DNA of 23,734 bases from BMS3B sp964501105 (GCA_964501105.1 CAZCRG010000018.1:1-23734), one strand, 5' to 3'. Positions 1 to 8,077 are shown, counted from the stretch's first letter. Made by a program: numbers and translations. Notes: generated by a model from the letters alone, not told the origin.

Positions 1-52
1 GAGATAAACTTTCCGCGCCTGCATACTCTTCCTCCATTTATCTTTACACATT

Positions 53-126
53 CTATCTATATTAAAAATATTCATGCTATCTATAATTATATATTATATA
101 TCCTAATCTATATAGACTATAGATTA
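53..126. promoter_or_regulatory. Candidate operator cluster upstream of the pst operon
   Basis: The AT-rich leader upstream of pstS holds a perfect inverted repeat at 104-126, with 9-base arms TAATCTATA and TATAGATTA around the spacer TAGAC. The 9-mer CTATCTATA also occurs as direct copies at 53-61 and 77-85. The core ATCTATA therefore appears three times in one direction (55, 79, 106) and once inverted. The inverted repeat ends about 10 bases upstream of the pstS TATA-like box, a position typical of an activator or phosphate-responsive regulator. The repeats are seen directly; the regulatory role is inferred. Confidence 0.5.
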
Positions 127-133
127 TATTCAT

Positions 134-147
134 AAATTATATAATGT
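134..147 (+). promoter_or_regulatory. TATA box of the pst operon
   Basis: The stretch around AATTATATAATG is the best TATA-box match before pstS. A start of transcription about 25 bases downstream would fall near 165 and give a short leader holding the ribosome-binding site AAAGGAGGA at about 169-177, six bases before the ATG at 183. The whole leader is AT-rich, so other TATA positions are possible. Confidence 0.45.
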
Positions 148-182
148 ACTCAATATATTTATTTCTTAAAAGGAGGAAAAGT

Positions 183-1256
183 ATGGAGAGCAAGATATTA
201 ATTTTATCGCTTTTTGGCCTGTTTTTGTTAGCAGGTTGTATGGAAGAAGATAATTCAAAGGGAGCTATTACCATCAATGGCGCTGGAGCATCTTTCCCTT
301 ATCCTCTGATTTCCAAGTGGAGTTATGAGTATCACAAGGTTAATCCCGGTGTAAAGGTGAATTACCAGAGTATAGGCAGCGGCGGTGGAATAAAACAGAC
401 CATGGCAAAGACAGTTGACTTCGGTGCCAGTGATGCTCCTCTCAAAGAGGAAGAATATGCAAAAATGCAGGGGATTCTCCATATTCCCGAGACTATTGGT
501 GCTGTGGTGATTGTATGCAATATTCCTGGTGTGGACACTGGCTTAAAGCTGACAGGTGATGTTGTTGCTGATATATTCCTTGGCAAGATAACAAAGTGGA
601 ACGATAAAAGAATATCTGAACTAAATCCAGATATCAATCTGCCGGATAATGAGATAGTAGTTATCCACAGGAGCGATGGAAGCGGCACGACCTTTGTGTT
701 CTCAGATTATCTCTCTGCTGTAAGCAAGGGGTGGAAGGAAACAGTCGGCAAGGGCAAATCTCTGAGCTGGCCTGTAGGTCTGGGCGGTAAGGGCAACGAG
801 GGAGTAGCAGGGTTAGTGATGCAGAATCCCTATTCAATAGGTTATGTCGAGCTTGCTTATGCAATTGAGAACAGGATGACCTATGCCAGTATAAAGAACA
901 GAGATGGCAACTTTGTCGAGCCCACTATTGAAAGCATAAAAGCTGCAGCGGCAGGAGCTACACTTCCTGCGGGTGATGAGTCGTGGTCAGAGGTAACAAT
1001 TGTAAATGCTCCAGGAGAGAATTCCTACCCGATTTCAAGCTTCACATACCTGCTTGTGTACAGAGATTTGGATGTTATTCCAGGGATGACAGAGACAAAG
1101 GCTAAAGCTCTGGTTGAGTTCCTGTGGTGGGTTGTTCATGATGGACAGAAGTATGCGCCTGAGCTTCACTATGTACCTCTCCCTGAGGAAGTGGTGCAGC
1201 TAAATGGGGAAACCATAAGTTTAATAAGATATGGAGGGCGGCCCCTACTCGGGTGA
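183..1256 (+). CDS. pstS: Phosphate-binding lipoprotein PstS
   Basis: This is the extracellular phosphate-binding protein that delivers phosphate to the PstCAB importer. The ATG at 183 is preferred over an in-frame ATG at 144 because a strong Shine-Dalgarno, AAAGGAGGA, lies six bases before it and the protein then opens with a signal peptide. The 357-residue product has a lipobox LAGC at residues 16-19, so it is probably lipid-anchored at Cys19. Family motifs are GAGASFPYPL near residue 33, SIGSGGG at 64-70, GASDAPL at 81-87 and HRSDGSGTT at 162-170; the Ser/Asp/Thr residues in these loops bind phosphate in known PstS proteins. Length is normal for the family. It heads the operon; pstC starts four bases after its stop. 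Confidence 0.95.
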   Translation: MESKILILSLFGLFLLAGCMEEDNSKGAITINGAGASFPYPLISKWSYEYHKVNPGVKVNYQSIGSGGGIKQTMAKTVDFGASDAPLKEEEYAKMQGILHIPETIGAVVIVCNIPGVDTGLKLTGDVVADIFLGKITKWNDKRISELNPDINLPDNEIVVIHRSDGSGTTFVFSDYLSAVSKGWKETVGKGKSLSWPVGLGGKGNEGVAGLVMQNPYSIGYVELAYAIENRMTYASIKNRDGNFVEPTIESIKAAAAGATLPAGDESWSEVTIVNAPGENSYPISSFTYLLVYRDLDVIPGMTETKAKALVEFLWWVVHDGQKYAPELHYVPLPEEVVQLNGETISLIRYGGRPLLG

Positions 1257-1260
1257 AAAT

Positions 1261-2208
1261 ATGAGGTTTTCAAATCCTCTTTTTTCTTTTATGAAAAGTG
1301 AATCTCAGGATAGAGTATTTCAGTTTCTTCTGGGCACTATAACTTTAATAAGTGTTATTTTTCTTGCGATTTTGCTTTTGTATGAGCTAATCAAAGGGTC
1401 TATGCCTGCTATTTCCTATTTTGGTTATGATTTTATATTCAGCACTGCCTGGGATCCTGTTAATGGTGAATATGGAGCCCTGCCCTTTATCTTCGGCACC
1501 TTTGTGTCATCTCTTCTGGCTCTCATAATAGGCGTGCCCATGAGCCTGGGAATAGCAATCTATCTAACTGAGATTGCATCCCCCAGAATTAGTGCTGTAG
1601 TTTCTCCTGTTATAGAGCTTTTAGCTGCAATCCCCAGTGTGATTATAGGCTTATGGGGAATTTTTGTACTCGCTCCCTTTGTCAGAGACAATCTCGCCAG
1701 TGTGCTTATGAAATATCTTGGTTTTCTGCCTTTATTTAAGGGACCTGCTTATGGCTTTTCAATACTTACAGCAGGCTTGGTGCTGGCAATAATGGTTACC
1801 CCTATAGTATCATCTGTTTCAAGAGAGGCTTTACTGGCTGTGCCGACTCTTCAGAAGGAGGCTGCTCTGGCTCTTGGAGCAACAAGATTTGAGGCCATAA
1901 TGCAGGTTGTCCTTCCCTATGCAAGGGGTGCTGTTTTTGGTGCAGTAATTCTCGGTCTGGGAAGAGCCCTGGGTGAAACTATGGCTGTAACCATGGTTAT
2001 AGGAAACAGTCCCAAGATAGTATCTTCATTACTTCATCCAGGCTACACCATGGCTGCAGTGATAGCCAATGAATTCACTGAGGCAACTGACGATGTTTAT
2101 ATTGCTGCTTTGATTGAAATTGGCCTAGTTCTCTTCGCAATTTCTGTAGTGGTCAATGCTGTGGCGAGACTGATAACCTGGAAGTACCTCAGGATTCGGG
2201 AGGATTGA
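1261..2208 (+). CDS. pstC: Phosphate ABC transporter permease PstC
   Basis: This is one of the two membrane subunits of the high-affinity phosphate importer. The ATG at 1261 is chosen because GGGTGA, which includes the pstS stop, lies six bases before it; an earlier in-frame ATG at 1231 lies inside pstS and has no such site. The 316-residue protein has about six hydrophobic segments. The binding-protein-dependent permease signature lies in the stretch from EAALALGATRFEAIMQVVLP to the following glycines, which forms the cytoplasmic coupling helix contacting PstB. The conserved GRALGETMAVTMVIGN block near the C-terminus is typical of PstC. Neighbours on both sides are pst genes in the usual order. 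Confidence 0.94.
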   Translation: MRFSNPLFSFMKSESQDRVFQFLLGTITLISVIFLAILLLYELIKGSMPAISYFGYDFIFSTAWDPVNGEYGALPFIFGTFVSSLLALIIGVPMSLGIAIYLTEIASPRISAVVSPVIELLAAIPSVIIGLWGIFVLAPFVRDNLASVLMKYLGFLPLFKGPAYGFSILTAGLVLAIMVTPIVSSVSREALLAVPTLQKEAALALGATRFEAIMQVVLPYARGAVFGAVILGLGRALGETMAVTMVIGNSPKIVSSLLHPGYTMAAVIANEFTEATDDVYIAALIEIGLVLFAISVVVNAVARLITWKYLRIRED

Positions 2209-2209
2209 G

Positions 2210-3034
2210 ATGATAGGTAGGAAGCTCAAGGACAAAATCTTTACCTTTTTCTGTGTGTTCAGCACTATCCTGGTTTTAATACCTCTGGGAAGTATGCTCT
2301 ACACTATTATTTTTAAGGGCATATCTGTTATTAATATAGACTTTTTAACAAAACTTCCCACGCCAGTAGGAGAGGCTGGAGGTGGCTTTGGAAATGCTAT
2401 ACAGGGAAGTATAATAGTGGTTGGAATAGCAAGCATTATAGGAATCCCCCTGGGTTTAACAGCTGGAATGTACCTTGCCGAATATCCGAGAAGTACTTTT
2501 AGTAAATTTGTGAGCTTCACAGCAGATGTTCTCACTGGTATGCCTTCAATTATAACAGGTATTTTTGCATTCCTTTTAATAGTCCTCCGCTTTGGTGGCT
2601 TCTCATCTCTGGCTGGAGGTGTGGCTTTAGCCGTGATGATGATACCCTTTATAGTCAGGACCACTGAAGAGTCTATGAAGATGGTGCCCTGGGACATAAG
2701 GGAGGCATCTTTAGCCCTTGGAGCAACCAGGTGGAAAACAACCTTATTTGTTGTACTGAGCACTGCAAGATTTGGGATAATTACAGGTATACTTCTGACT
2801 ATTGCGAGAATAGCAGGTGAAACTGCACCCCTCCTCTTCACAGCCTTCAGCAACAGGTTCTGGTTTGATGGGGTATTGAATCCTGTGGCTACCCTTCCTG
2901 TAATGATTTATACCTATGCAGTCTCTCCCTTTGAAGACTGGCACAATCAAGCCTGGGGAGGCGCCCTTGTTCTGGTTGTTGCAATCTTTTCCCTTAACAT
3001 TATTATTAGAATGGCGGCTGGCAGGAGATGGTGA
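2210..3034 (+). CDS. pstA: Phosphate ABC transporter permease PstA
   Basis: This is the second membrane subunit of the phosphate importer and pairs with PstC. The ATG at 2210 follows the pstC stop by one base, with GGGAGGATTG upstream as ribosome-binding site. The 274-residue protein has around six membrane segments. The coupling-helix motif is REASLALGATRWKTTLFVVL, followed by the family block TIARIAGETAPLLFTAFSN. Length is usual for PstA. Its stop at 3034 lies five bases before the pstB start, so translation is likely coupled. Confidence 0.94.
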   Translation: MIGRKLKDKIFTFFCVFSTILVLIPLGSMLYTIIFKGISVINIDFLTKLPTPVGEAGGGFGNAIQGSIIVVGIASIIGIPLGLTAGMYLAEYPRSTFSKFVSFTADVLTGMPSIITGIFAFLLIVLRFGGFSSLAGGVALAVMMIPFIVRTTEESMKMVPWDIREASLALGATRWKTTLFVVLSTARFGIITGILLTIARIAGETAPLLFTAFSNRFWFDGVLNPVATLPVMIYTYAVSPFEDWHNQAWGGALVLVVAIFSLNIIIRMAAGRRW

Positions 3035-3038
3035 TGGC

Positions 3039-3782
3039 ATGGATAGCAAGATTCAGGTTGTAAACTTAAGAGCGGGCTTTGGAGATAAAGAGGTACTCAA
3101 GGATATTACCATGGATATTGCGGAGAATAAAGTTACAGCCATAATCGGGCCCAGTGGATGTGGAAAAAGCACCTTTGTAAGATGTCTTAACAGGCTTCAT
3201 GAGGTAATTAGAGGTGCCTGGGTTGAGGGTAAAGTGCTGTTAGACGGCTCTGATATTTATATGGATGATCCAGTTGACCTGAGAAGGCGAGTGGGCATGG
3301 TCTTCCAGAAGCCCAATCCCTTCCCAAAGAGTATATATGACAATGTCGCCTTTGGTCCCAGGTTGCATGGAATTAAGGACAGTCTTGATAAAATAGTTGA
3401 GGAGAGTTTGAGAAAAGCTGCCCTATGGGATGAGGTAAAGGACAGGCTTAAAGAAAATGCATTATCTCTCAGTGGTGGCCAGCAGCAGAGGCTATGTATT
3501 GCCAGAGCTCTTGCCGTTGAGCCTGAGGTAATACTCATGGATGAGCCCACCTCAGCTCTGGACCCTGTGGCCTCTGCCAAGATTGAGGATTTAATTCTTG
3601 AGCTCAAAGAGAGTTATACTGTAGTTGTGGTTACTCACAATATGCAGCAGGCAGCAAGAATTGGCGACTATACTGCCTTCTTTCTGCTTGGCGAGCTCAT
3701 AGAGTATGGGGAGACTGTCCAGATCTTTGAGAATCCGAAGGACAAGAGAACAGAGGATTATATAACGGGAAGGTTTGGTTGA
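3039..3782 (+). CDS. pstB: Phosphate ABC transporter ATP-binding protein PstB
   Basis: This is the cytoplasmic ATPase that powers phosphate import through PstC and PstA. The open frame extends upstream into pstA, but the ATG at 3039 is the natural start because it follows AGGAGATGGTGA and gives a standard 247-residue protein. Visible motifs are Walker A GPSGCGKST at residues 37-45, the Q-loop VFQKPNPFP at about 88-96, the ABC signature LSGGQQQ at 144-150, Walker B ILMDEPTSALD at 165-175, and the switch histidine in VVTHN near residue 200. FQKPNPFP is characteristic of PstB rather than other importers. All catalytic residues are intact. Confidence 0.96.
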   Translation: MDSKIQVVNLRAGFGDKEVLKDITMDIAENKVTAIIGPSGCGKSTFVRCLNRLHEVIRGAWVEGKVLLDGSDIYMDDPVDLRRRVGMVFQKPNPFPKSIYDNVAFGPRLHGIKDSLDKIVEESLRKAALWDEVKDRLKENALSLSGGQQQRLCIARALAVEPEVILMDEPTSALDPVASAKIEDLILELKESYTVVVVTHNMQQAARIGDYTAFFLLGELIEYGETVQIFENPKDKRTEDYITGRFG

Positions 3783-3808
3783 AATTGAAAATTAAAGGGG
3801 TTGTTTAA

Positions 3809-4462
3809 ATGGTAAGAAGAGTTCTTGAAGAGGGACTTAATGAAATTAGGGAGAAGGTTATTAAGCTGGGAGAACTTACAAGGGAAGCTGTTTTAGTGTC
3901 AGTTGAATCTCTCAAGAATAGAGATATTGAGATGGCAAAGAAGGTTAAGGAGCTTGAAGAAAAAAGCGACATTCTCAACCTTGAAATAGATGAAAATGCT
4001 CTCAAGCTCACTGCTCTCCAGCAGCCTGTGGCGGGAGATTTGAGATTTATAAGTGCCATGATAAAGATAAGCGACAATTTTGAGAGAATATGTGATCTTT
4101 CTGAGAAAATTTCAGATATTGCCGAGAAATACAAAGAAAAAGAACTTCTCAAGCCTCTCATTGATATTCCAAGAATGGCTTCAACTATTGCTAAGATGAT
4201 TGATATTGACCTGGAGGCAATAAGAAGCAAAACTTCTCCGTCTGTGGAAGAGCTTACAAAGAAGGATGACTTGCTTGATGAACTTTATATTCAGATTTAT
4301 AATGAGCTGATTTCCTTTATGATTCGCGACCCAAGGAGGATAGATGATGCCACAGATTTGCTCTTTGTGGCAAGATATCTTGAGAGAATAGGCGACATAG
4401 CAGCAAAAACAGGTGCAAGGATAGTGTATATTGTTGAAGGTAGAAGGGTCTGGATCAAGTAA
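3809..4462 (+). CDS. phoU: Phosphate transport regulator PhoU
   Basis: PhoU is a helical cytoplasmic protein that restrains Pst transport and phosphate signalling when phosphate is plentiful. The 217-residue product has the two related three-helix repeats of the family. Each has an acidic metal-binding-type motif: ENALKLTALQQPVAGDLRF in the first half, and RYLERIGDIAAKTG in the second. The gene follows pstB by 26 bases with AAAGGGG in the gap and no clear TATA box, so it is probably the last gene of the pst operon. The length is normal and nothing appears missing. Confidence 0.94.
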   Translation: MVRRVLEEGLNEIREKVIKLGELTREAVLVSVESLKNRDIEMAKKVKELEEKSDILNLEIDENALKLTALQQPVAGDLRFISAMIKISDNFERICDLSEKISDIAEKYKEKELLKPLIDIPRMASTIAKMIDIDLEAIRSKTSPSVEELTKKDDLLDELYIQIYNELISFMIRDPRRIDDATDLLFVARYLERIGDIAAKTGARIVYIVEGRRVWIK

Positions 4463-4598
4463 ATAGGAGTCCACAGGGTCCAAGAAAGAGTTTCCTGTCT
4501 CGTGCGAAGAGCAATAAGGAAACAAAGGATGGATTACCTATCCGTGGTGTTGCCATTCCATCCGAAACCTCTTTATATTTGAGGGAAGAATAACTACC
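4463..4598. other. Intergenic region with two small inverted repeats
   Basis: This gap after phoU holds a 7-base inverted repeat, GGATGGA at 4527-4533 and TCCATCC at 4557-4563, and a looser GTTTCC/GGAAAC pair just before it (about 4490 and 4517). It is less AT-rich than the other promoter gaps. There is no T-run after either hairpin, so neither looks like an ordinary terminator. It could be a short structured RNA or an operator region; nothing here proves either. Confidence 0.3.
4570..4581 (+). promoter_or_regulatory. TATA box for a probably leaderless transcript
   Basis: CTTTATATTT is centred about 24 bases before the ATG at 4599, matching the usual archaeal distance from TATA box to transcription start. 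No Shine-Dalgarno is seen before that ATG. Together these suggest that the mRNA begins at or very near the start codon. Confidence 0.5.
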
Positions 4599-6044
4599 AT
4601 GCGAGGTTATATATTATTATTTGCTATCCTTCTAATCCCGGGTGTCCAGGCCCAGAATATTTACTCAGAGCAGCACAACCTTACATATTACCTGAATGAT
4701 GCCCTTGTGGTTGAGGAAGACATCAAGCTGGTTCTTAAGCCTTTCTCAGTGAAAAATCCTCTGTACTACACTCTGCCTGAGGATTCTTCCAGTATTGTGA
4801 TTGAAGCTCCAAAGAGGGTGAGATACACCCTTGACTTTGATAGAAATATTATAGTCTTTGACTTCTCTCAGGTGCCTGTGAATAGCATTTATCTCCAGAT
4901 AAACTACACAAGAATAAACTCAATTTTTGAAGAAAATGGCGAAAAATCTTACTCAGGGCTTGCCTTCAGGAAATTTCTGCCCTGGGTTACCTACAATGTG
5001 GATGTGAAATTCATTATCCCTGAAGGCTATGATTTTGGAAGTGTAACTCCAGCCTCTCAGACTATTAAAATTGGAAGTAATAAGGCTCTTGAGTATAAAG
5101 CTGACCTGAGGTTCAACTTTACCACTCTTACTGAAGGAATGCCTGTTGAAATTACATATGCCAATTACAGAAAGCTGGCTGAGGCTAAGCTCACAGTAGC
5201 TAGGTCAAGGGAAAGTGGGGTTTTACTTGCTTTTAGAGACGCCAATGAATCTCTTGAGAATGCCATGAGCTACAATCTCAATCTCAGTGAAGAGCTACTG
5301 CTCTACAGAGAGGCTGAAGAGGGACTCTACAATTACTTTAAAGAAGTAGAGTGGGCAGAGGCTCTGATGTCTTCCAAGTACAGAGATTACTATCTTGCCT
5401 ACCAGCATGCAAAGAAGGCTCTTGCCCTGCTGGAAAATGCCTCAATAAAGTCGAGAGAAGTGAATAGAAGAGCCTCTCTGGAGGTCCAGAGATATCTTGA
5501 AAGAAAAATTCTTGAGGTTTCAAATTTCACCACTTCAAGAGAGGAAAAGAAGCCTGTAAATGTTACTCCGCCTGTTACTCAACCTCCAGCCACACCTCAG
5601 CCTGAGGAGACGCCTTCAGGTTCAGGAGTTCTATATATCCTTCTTTTTCCTGTTCTTCTTGGGTTATTGATTGTTATTTATATTAAATCTAGACCGAGAC
5701 CTATTGAAGTAAGAAGGACGAGTAGAGTTAGAGACTTCAGAGTTATCTCAGACCTCAAGAGGAAAAAATTCTCCGGCTTTGATAAGAAGGTTGAAATTGT
5801 CAAGGAAAGTGTGGATGTGGCTGCTGAGATAAGAAAGCTTTCAAAGCTCAGGAGTAAGTATGAGCTGGGAATTGAGAATCTAAAAAAGAGACTTGCTTCA
5901 GGTGAGATAAGTGAGATTGATTTTAAGAGAGAAAGAGATAGATATGATAAAGAAATTGAGCAAATAGACTTGAAGATTGGTATATTGAAGAAAAGGCTGG
6001 CTGACCTGAAGAAAAAGAAGAGCGGAGAGAGGCGGGTGCCATGA
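4599..6044 (+). CDS. Uncharacterised secreted/membrane protein with cytoplasmic coiled coil
   Basis: I do not recognise the family. The 481-residue protein has a signal peptide (residues 1-18, hydrophobic, ending VQA), a beta-rich outer domain to about 190 with several N-glycosylation sequons, a helical region at about 200-310, and a Pro/Thr-rich stalk at 320-342. One membrane segment follows at about 344-362, then a basic cytoplasmic tail with a coiled coil at about 405-475. The tail segment LKKRLASGEISEIDFKRERD resembles a SHOCT-type short helical hairpin. Topology is therefore outside N-terminus, inside C-terminus. Its stop overlaps the deoxyhypusine synthase start as ATGA, so the two are co-translated, although no functional link is obvious. 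A surface sensor or cell-envelope scaffold role is only a guess. Confidence 0.8.
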   Translation: MRGYILLFAILLIPGVQAQNIYSEQHNLTYYLNDALVVEEDIKLVLKPFSVKNPLYYTLPEDSSSIVIEAPKRVRYTLDFDRNIIVFDFSQVPVNSIYLQINYTRINSIFEENGEKSYSGLAFRKFLPWVTYNVDVKFIIPEGYDFGSVTPASQTIKIGSNKALEYKADLRFNFTTLTEGMPVEITYANYRKLAEAKLTVARSRESGVLLAFRDANESLENAMSYNLNLSEELLLYREAEEGLYNYFKEVEWAEALMSSKYRDYYLAYQHAKKALALLENASIKSREVNRRASLEVQRYLERKILEVSNFTTSREEKKPVNVTPPVTQPPATPQPEETPSGSGVLYILLFPVLLGLLIVIYIKSRPRPIEVRRTSRVRDFRVISDLKRKKFSGFDKKVEIVKESVDVAAEIRKLSKLRSKYELGIENLKKRLASGEISEIDFKRERDRYDKEIEQIDLKIGILKKRLADLKKKKSGERRVP

Positions 6045-6964
6045 GAAAAGTTGAACAGATGGAAGTCAAGCCAGCTATGACTGTTGATTCTCTAATAAGA
6101 GAGTTTGATAAGGCGGGGGTGCTTGGTGCAGGTAAGCTGGCAGAGGCCTGTTCAATCTTTGAGGAGATGGTTAGAGAAAAGGCTACAGTACTTCTTGGCA
6201 TAGCAGGCCCAATCTGTGCTTCAGGGTTAAGGAAGATTATTGCAGACTTAATAAGGGAAGAGGTTATCTCTGGCGTAGTAACTTCTGGAGCCAACCTTGT
6301 GCATGATATTATAGAAGCTTTAGGGGGCTATCACGTAGCAGGAGACTTCAGGGTTAAGGATAGAGAACTTCATGAAGAGGGTTATGGCAGGATTGGAAAT
6401 GTCTATGCAAGAGTTGAGGACTTTGTTGCCTTTGAAGATTTTATTCAGGGCCTTTTGAAAAAACTTCCCCGGGAAGCTCTTGAGAATATCTCGCCAAGAG
6501 AGTTAATAACAGAGATAGGAAAGCGTATTGAGGATAGGGACTCCTTTATAAGAGCAGCCTATGAAAAAGAAGTTCCCATCTTCTCCCCGGGCATGGCAGA
6601 TTCCATGCTTGGCCTTCAGCTCTTCTTTTTCTCCCAGACAAATAAAATCTCTCTCAATGTGTTAAAAGATATGAAGGAACTGGCAACTCTTGTGCTTTCC
6701 TCTGAGAAGGTGGGAGGCATCTTTCTCGGCGGGGGACTGCCCAAGCATTATATAATGGGAGCAAATCTTTTGAGGGAAGGCCTGGACTATGCAGTTCAGA
6801 TTACTCTTGATAGAGAGGAAGGCGGAAGTTTAAGTGGAGCTAAGCTTGAGGAAGGAAAAAGCTGGGGAAAGGCTAAAGCTGAGGCAAGAGTTGCTACAGT
6901 TGTAGGTGATGCTACAATAATCTTCCCCATAATGGCAGCAAGTTTAATGGAGAGGCTTAAATGA
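6041..6964 (+). CDS. dys: Deoxyhypusine synthase
   Basis: This enzyme uses NAD and spermidine to transfer a 4-aminobutyl group to a lysine of translation factor aIF5A, the first step of hypusine formation. The 307-residue protein has TSGANLVHDI at residues 82-91 (NAD site), GGGLPKHYI at 230-238 with the conserved His236, a DREEGGSLSGAKLEEG segment, and the catalytic-lysine motif SWGK at 274-277. The active-site lysine, Lys277, is present, which separates it from the lysine-less DHS-like paralogues. It overlaps the upstream membrane-protein gene and the downstream pyrF by ATGA. The polyamine genes speD and bpsA follow shortly, which fits its substrate need. Confidence 0.93.
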   Translation: MRKVEQMEVKPAMTVDSLIREFDKAGVLGAGKLAEACSIFEEMVREKATVLLGIAGPICASGLRKIIADLIREEVISGVVTSGANLVHDIIEALGGYHVAGDFRVKDRELHEEGYGRIGNVYARVEDFVAFEDFIQGLLKKLPREALENISPRELITEIGKRIEDRDSFIRAAYEKEVPIFSPGMADSMLGLQLFFFSQTNKISLNVLKDMKELATLVLSSEKVGGIFLGGGLPKHYIMGANLLREGLDYAVQITLDREEGGSLSGAKLEEGKSWGKAKAEARVATVVGDATIIFPIMAASLMERLK

Positions 6965-7593
6965 AGGGTAAAGGTTTGATTCTGGCTCTGGATGTTACAG
7001 ACAGAGAGAAGGCTCTGGAGATTGCCGGGCAGACCTCTAACTATCTGGAAGCTATAAAGGTAGGCTATCCTCTGGTGCTCTCCTCCGGTCTTGAGATAAT
7101 AGAGGAACTAAAGGGCTATACAAGAACTCTGATAGCTGACTTTAAGGTTGCAGACATACCAAATACCTCAAAGCTTATATGCCAGCTTGCTCGAGATGCA
7201 GGTGCAGATTATGTAATAGTTCAGGGCTTTGTGGGTGAAGATGTTCTCAAAACCTGCTCTGAGGTTGTTGATATTATAGTGGTTGCGGAGATGTCCCATC
7301 CCGGTGCTGAGACTTTTATTCAGCCAGTTAGCGAAAAAATTGCAGAGCTAGCAAAGGAGTATGCTAAGGGAATAGTTGCCCCCGCCACAAGACCTGAGAG
7401 AGTTTCCAGACTCAGAGAGGTAGTAGGTAAAGAAATTATAATAATCTCTCCTGGTGTTAAGGCTCAGGGCGCAAAAATAGGAGATGCCATAAGAGCTGGA
7501 GCCGACTTTGAGATAGTTGGTAGGGGCATCTACGAAAGTGAGAATCCAAAAGAAGAAGCCAAAAAAATCGCTGAAATTCTTAAAAAGATTTAA
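6961..7593 (+). CDS. pyrF: Orotidine-5'-phosphate decarboxylase
   Basis: This enzyme converts OMP to UMP, the last step of de novo pyrimidine synthesis. The 210-residue TIM-barrel protein carries the full catalytic set: Asp11 (LALDV), Lys33 (AIKVGYPL), and the DxKxxD motif DFKVADIPNT with Asp60, Lys62 and Asp65. The phosphate-binding C-terminal loop reads VGRGIY. Length is typical of archaeal OMP decarboxylases. Its ATG overlaps the deoxyhypusine synthase stop as ATGA, so it is the third gene of that operon. A T-rich stretch (TTTAATTTTTG) directly after its stop may end transcription. Confidence 0.95.
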   Translation: MKGKGLILALDVTDREKALEIAGQTSNYLEAIKVGYPLVLSSGLEIIEELKGYTRTLIADFKVADIPNTSKLICQLARDAGADYVIVQGFVGEDVLKTCSEVVDIIVVAEMSHPGAETFIQPVSEKIAELAKEYAKGIVAPATRPERVSRLREVVGKEIIIISPGVKAQGAKIGDAIRAGADFEIVGRGIYESENPKEEAKKIAEILKKI

Positions 7594-7608
7594 TTTTTGC
7601 CGTTCAAA

Positions 7609-7620
7609 AATTGTATACTT
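7609..7620 (+). promoter_or_regulatory. Probable TATA box for speD-bpsA
   Basis: TTGTATACTT, preceded by an A-rich element (CAAAAA) that could serve as BRE, predicts a transcription start near 7640-7645. This places an in-frame TTG at 7631 upstream of the mRNA start and argues against that codon as the speD start. The match to a consensus TATA box is moderate. Confidence 0.4.
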
Positions 7621-7661
7621 CTGTTAAAGTTTGTGCATTCCCTATTCCTTAGTAAAAAAGA

Positions 7662-7674
7662 AAAAGGAGGTGAT
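7662..7674 (+). promoter_or_regulatory. Very strong Shine-Dalgarno that complicates the speD start
   Basis: AAAAGGAGGTGAT is a near-perfect anti-16S match. The only conventional in-frame start close to it, GTG at 7670, lies inside the motif. The in-frame codon at ideal spacing is ATA at 7679. The site makes the true start codon of speD uncertain. Confidence 0.7.
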
Positions 7675-8077
7675 AGAGATAAAGATTGAAGTAGGCATTC
7701 AGGTGGTTTCTGAACTGTATGGATGCAATCCAGAGATAATTTCAAGGAAAGAAATTATTGGTCCTATTTTGGATAAAATTGTCGAGGAGGTTGGTCTCAC
7801 AGTCATTACTCATAGACATCATCAGTTTGAGCCTGAGGGAGTCACCTCCTTTTATATGCTTGCTGAATCTCATCTTGCCCTCCACACCTGGCCTGAGTAT
7901 GGCTATGTTGCTCTGGACGTCTTCACCTGTGGCGACAGGAGCAAGGCCCTCGAAGCCACAAGAAAAATTGCAAAAGCCCTAGGTGCAAAAGATGTCAAAG
8001 AGAGAGTGATTTTAAGAGGAGTTGAAGAGTTTGAACCAAGTATCAAGATTGAGAAAGCAACTGCTACGCTCCCTTAA
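7670..8077 (+). CDS. speD: S-adenosylmethionine decarboxylase proenzyme (SpeD)
   Basis: SpeD decarboxylates S-adenosylmethionine to make the aminopropyl donor for polyamine synthesis. It is a small self-cleaving, pyruvoyl-dependent enzyme. The cleavage site is in AESHLALHTWPEYGYVALD, where the Ser of ESH becomes the pyruvoyl group; the His and downstream FTCGD (catalytic Cys) are intact. The N-terminal ELYGCN is also conserved. I list GTG 7670 (135 residues) as the start, but this codon overlaps the ribosome-binding site. ATA at 7679 is ideally spaced and would begin KIEVGIQVVSELYGCN, and TTG 7631 is possible but lies upstream of the predicted mRNA start. The 3' end overlaps bpsA. Confidence 0.9.
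   Translation: MIEIKIEVGIQVVSELYGCNPEIISRKEIIGPILDKIVEEVGLTVITHRHHQFEPEGVTSFYMLAESHLALHTWPEYGYVALDVFTCGDRSKALEATRKIAKALGAKDVKERVILRGVEEFEPSIKIEKATATLP

Noticed and set aside
144..182. Longer PstS N-terminus from the ATG at 144
   Set aside because: It would put charged residues before the signal peptide and ignore the strong Shine-Dalgarno that serves the ATG at 183.
2299..2853. 184-codon open frame on the minus strand inside pstA
   Set aside because: It mirrors the hydrophobic codons of PstA and shows no independent protein family features.
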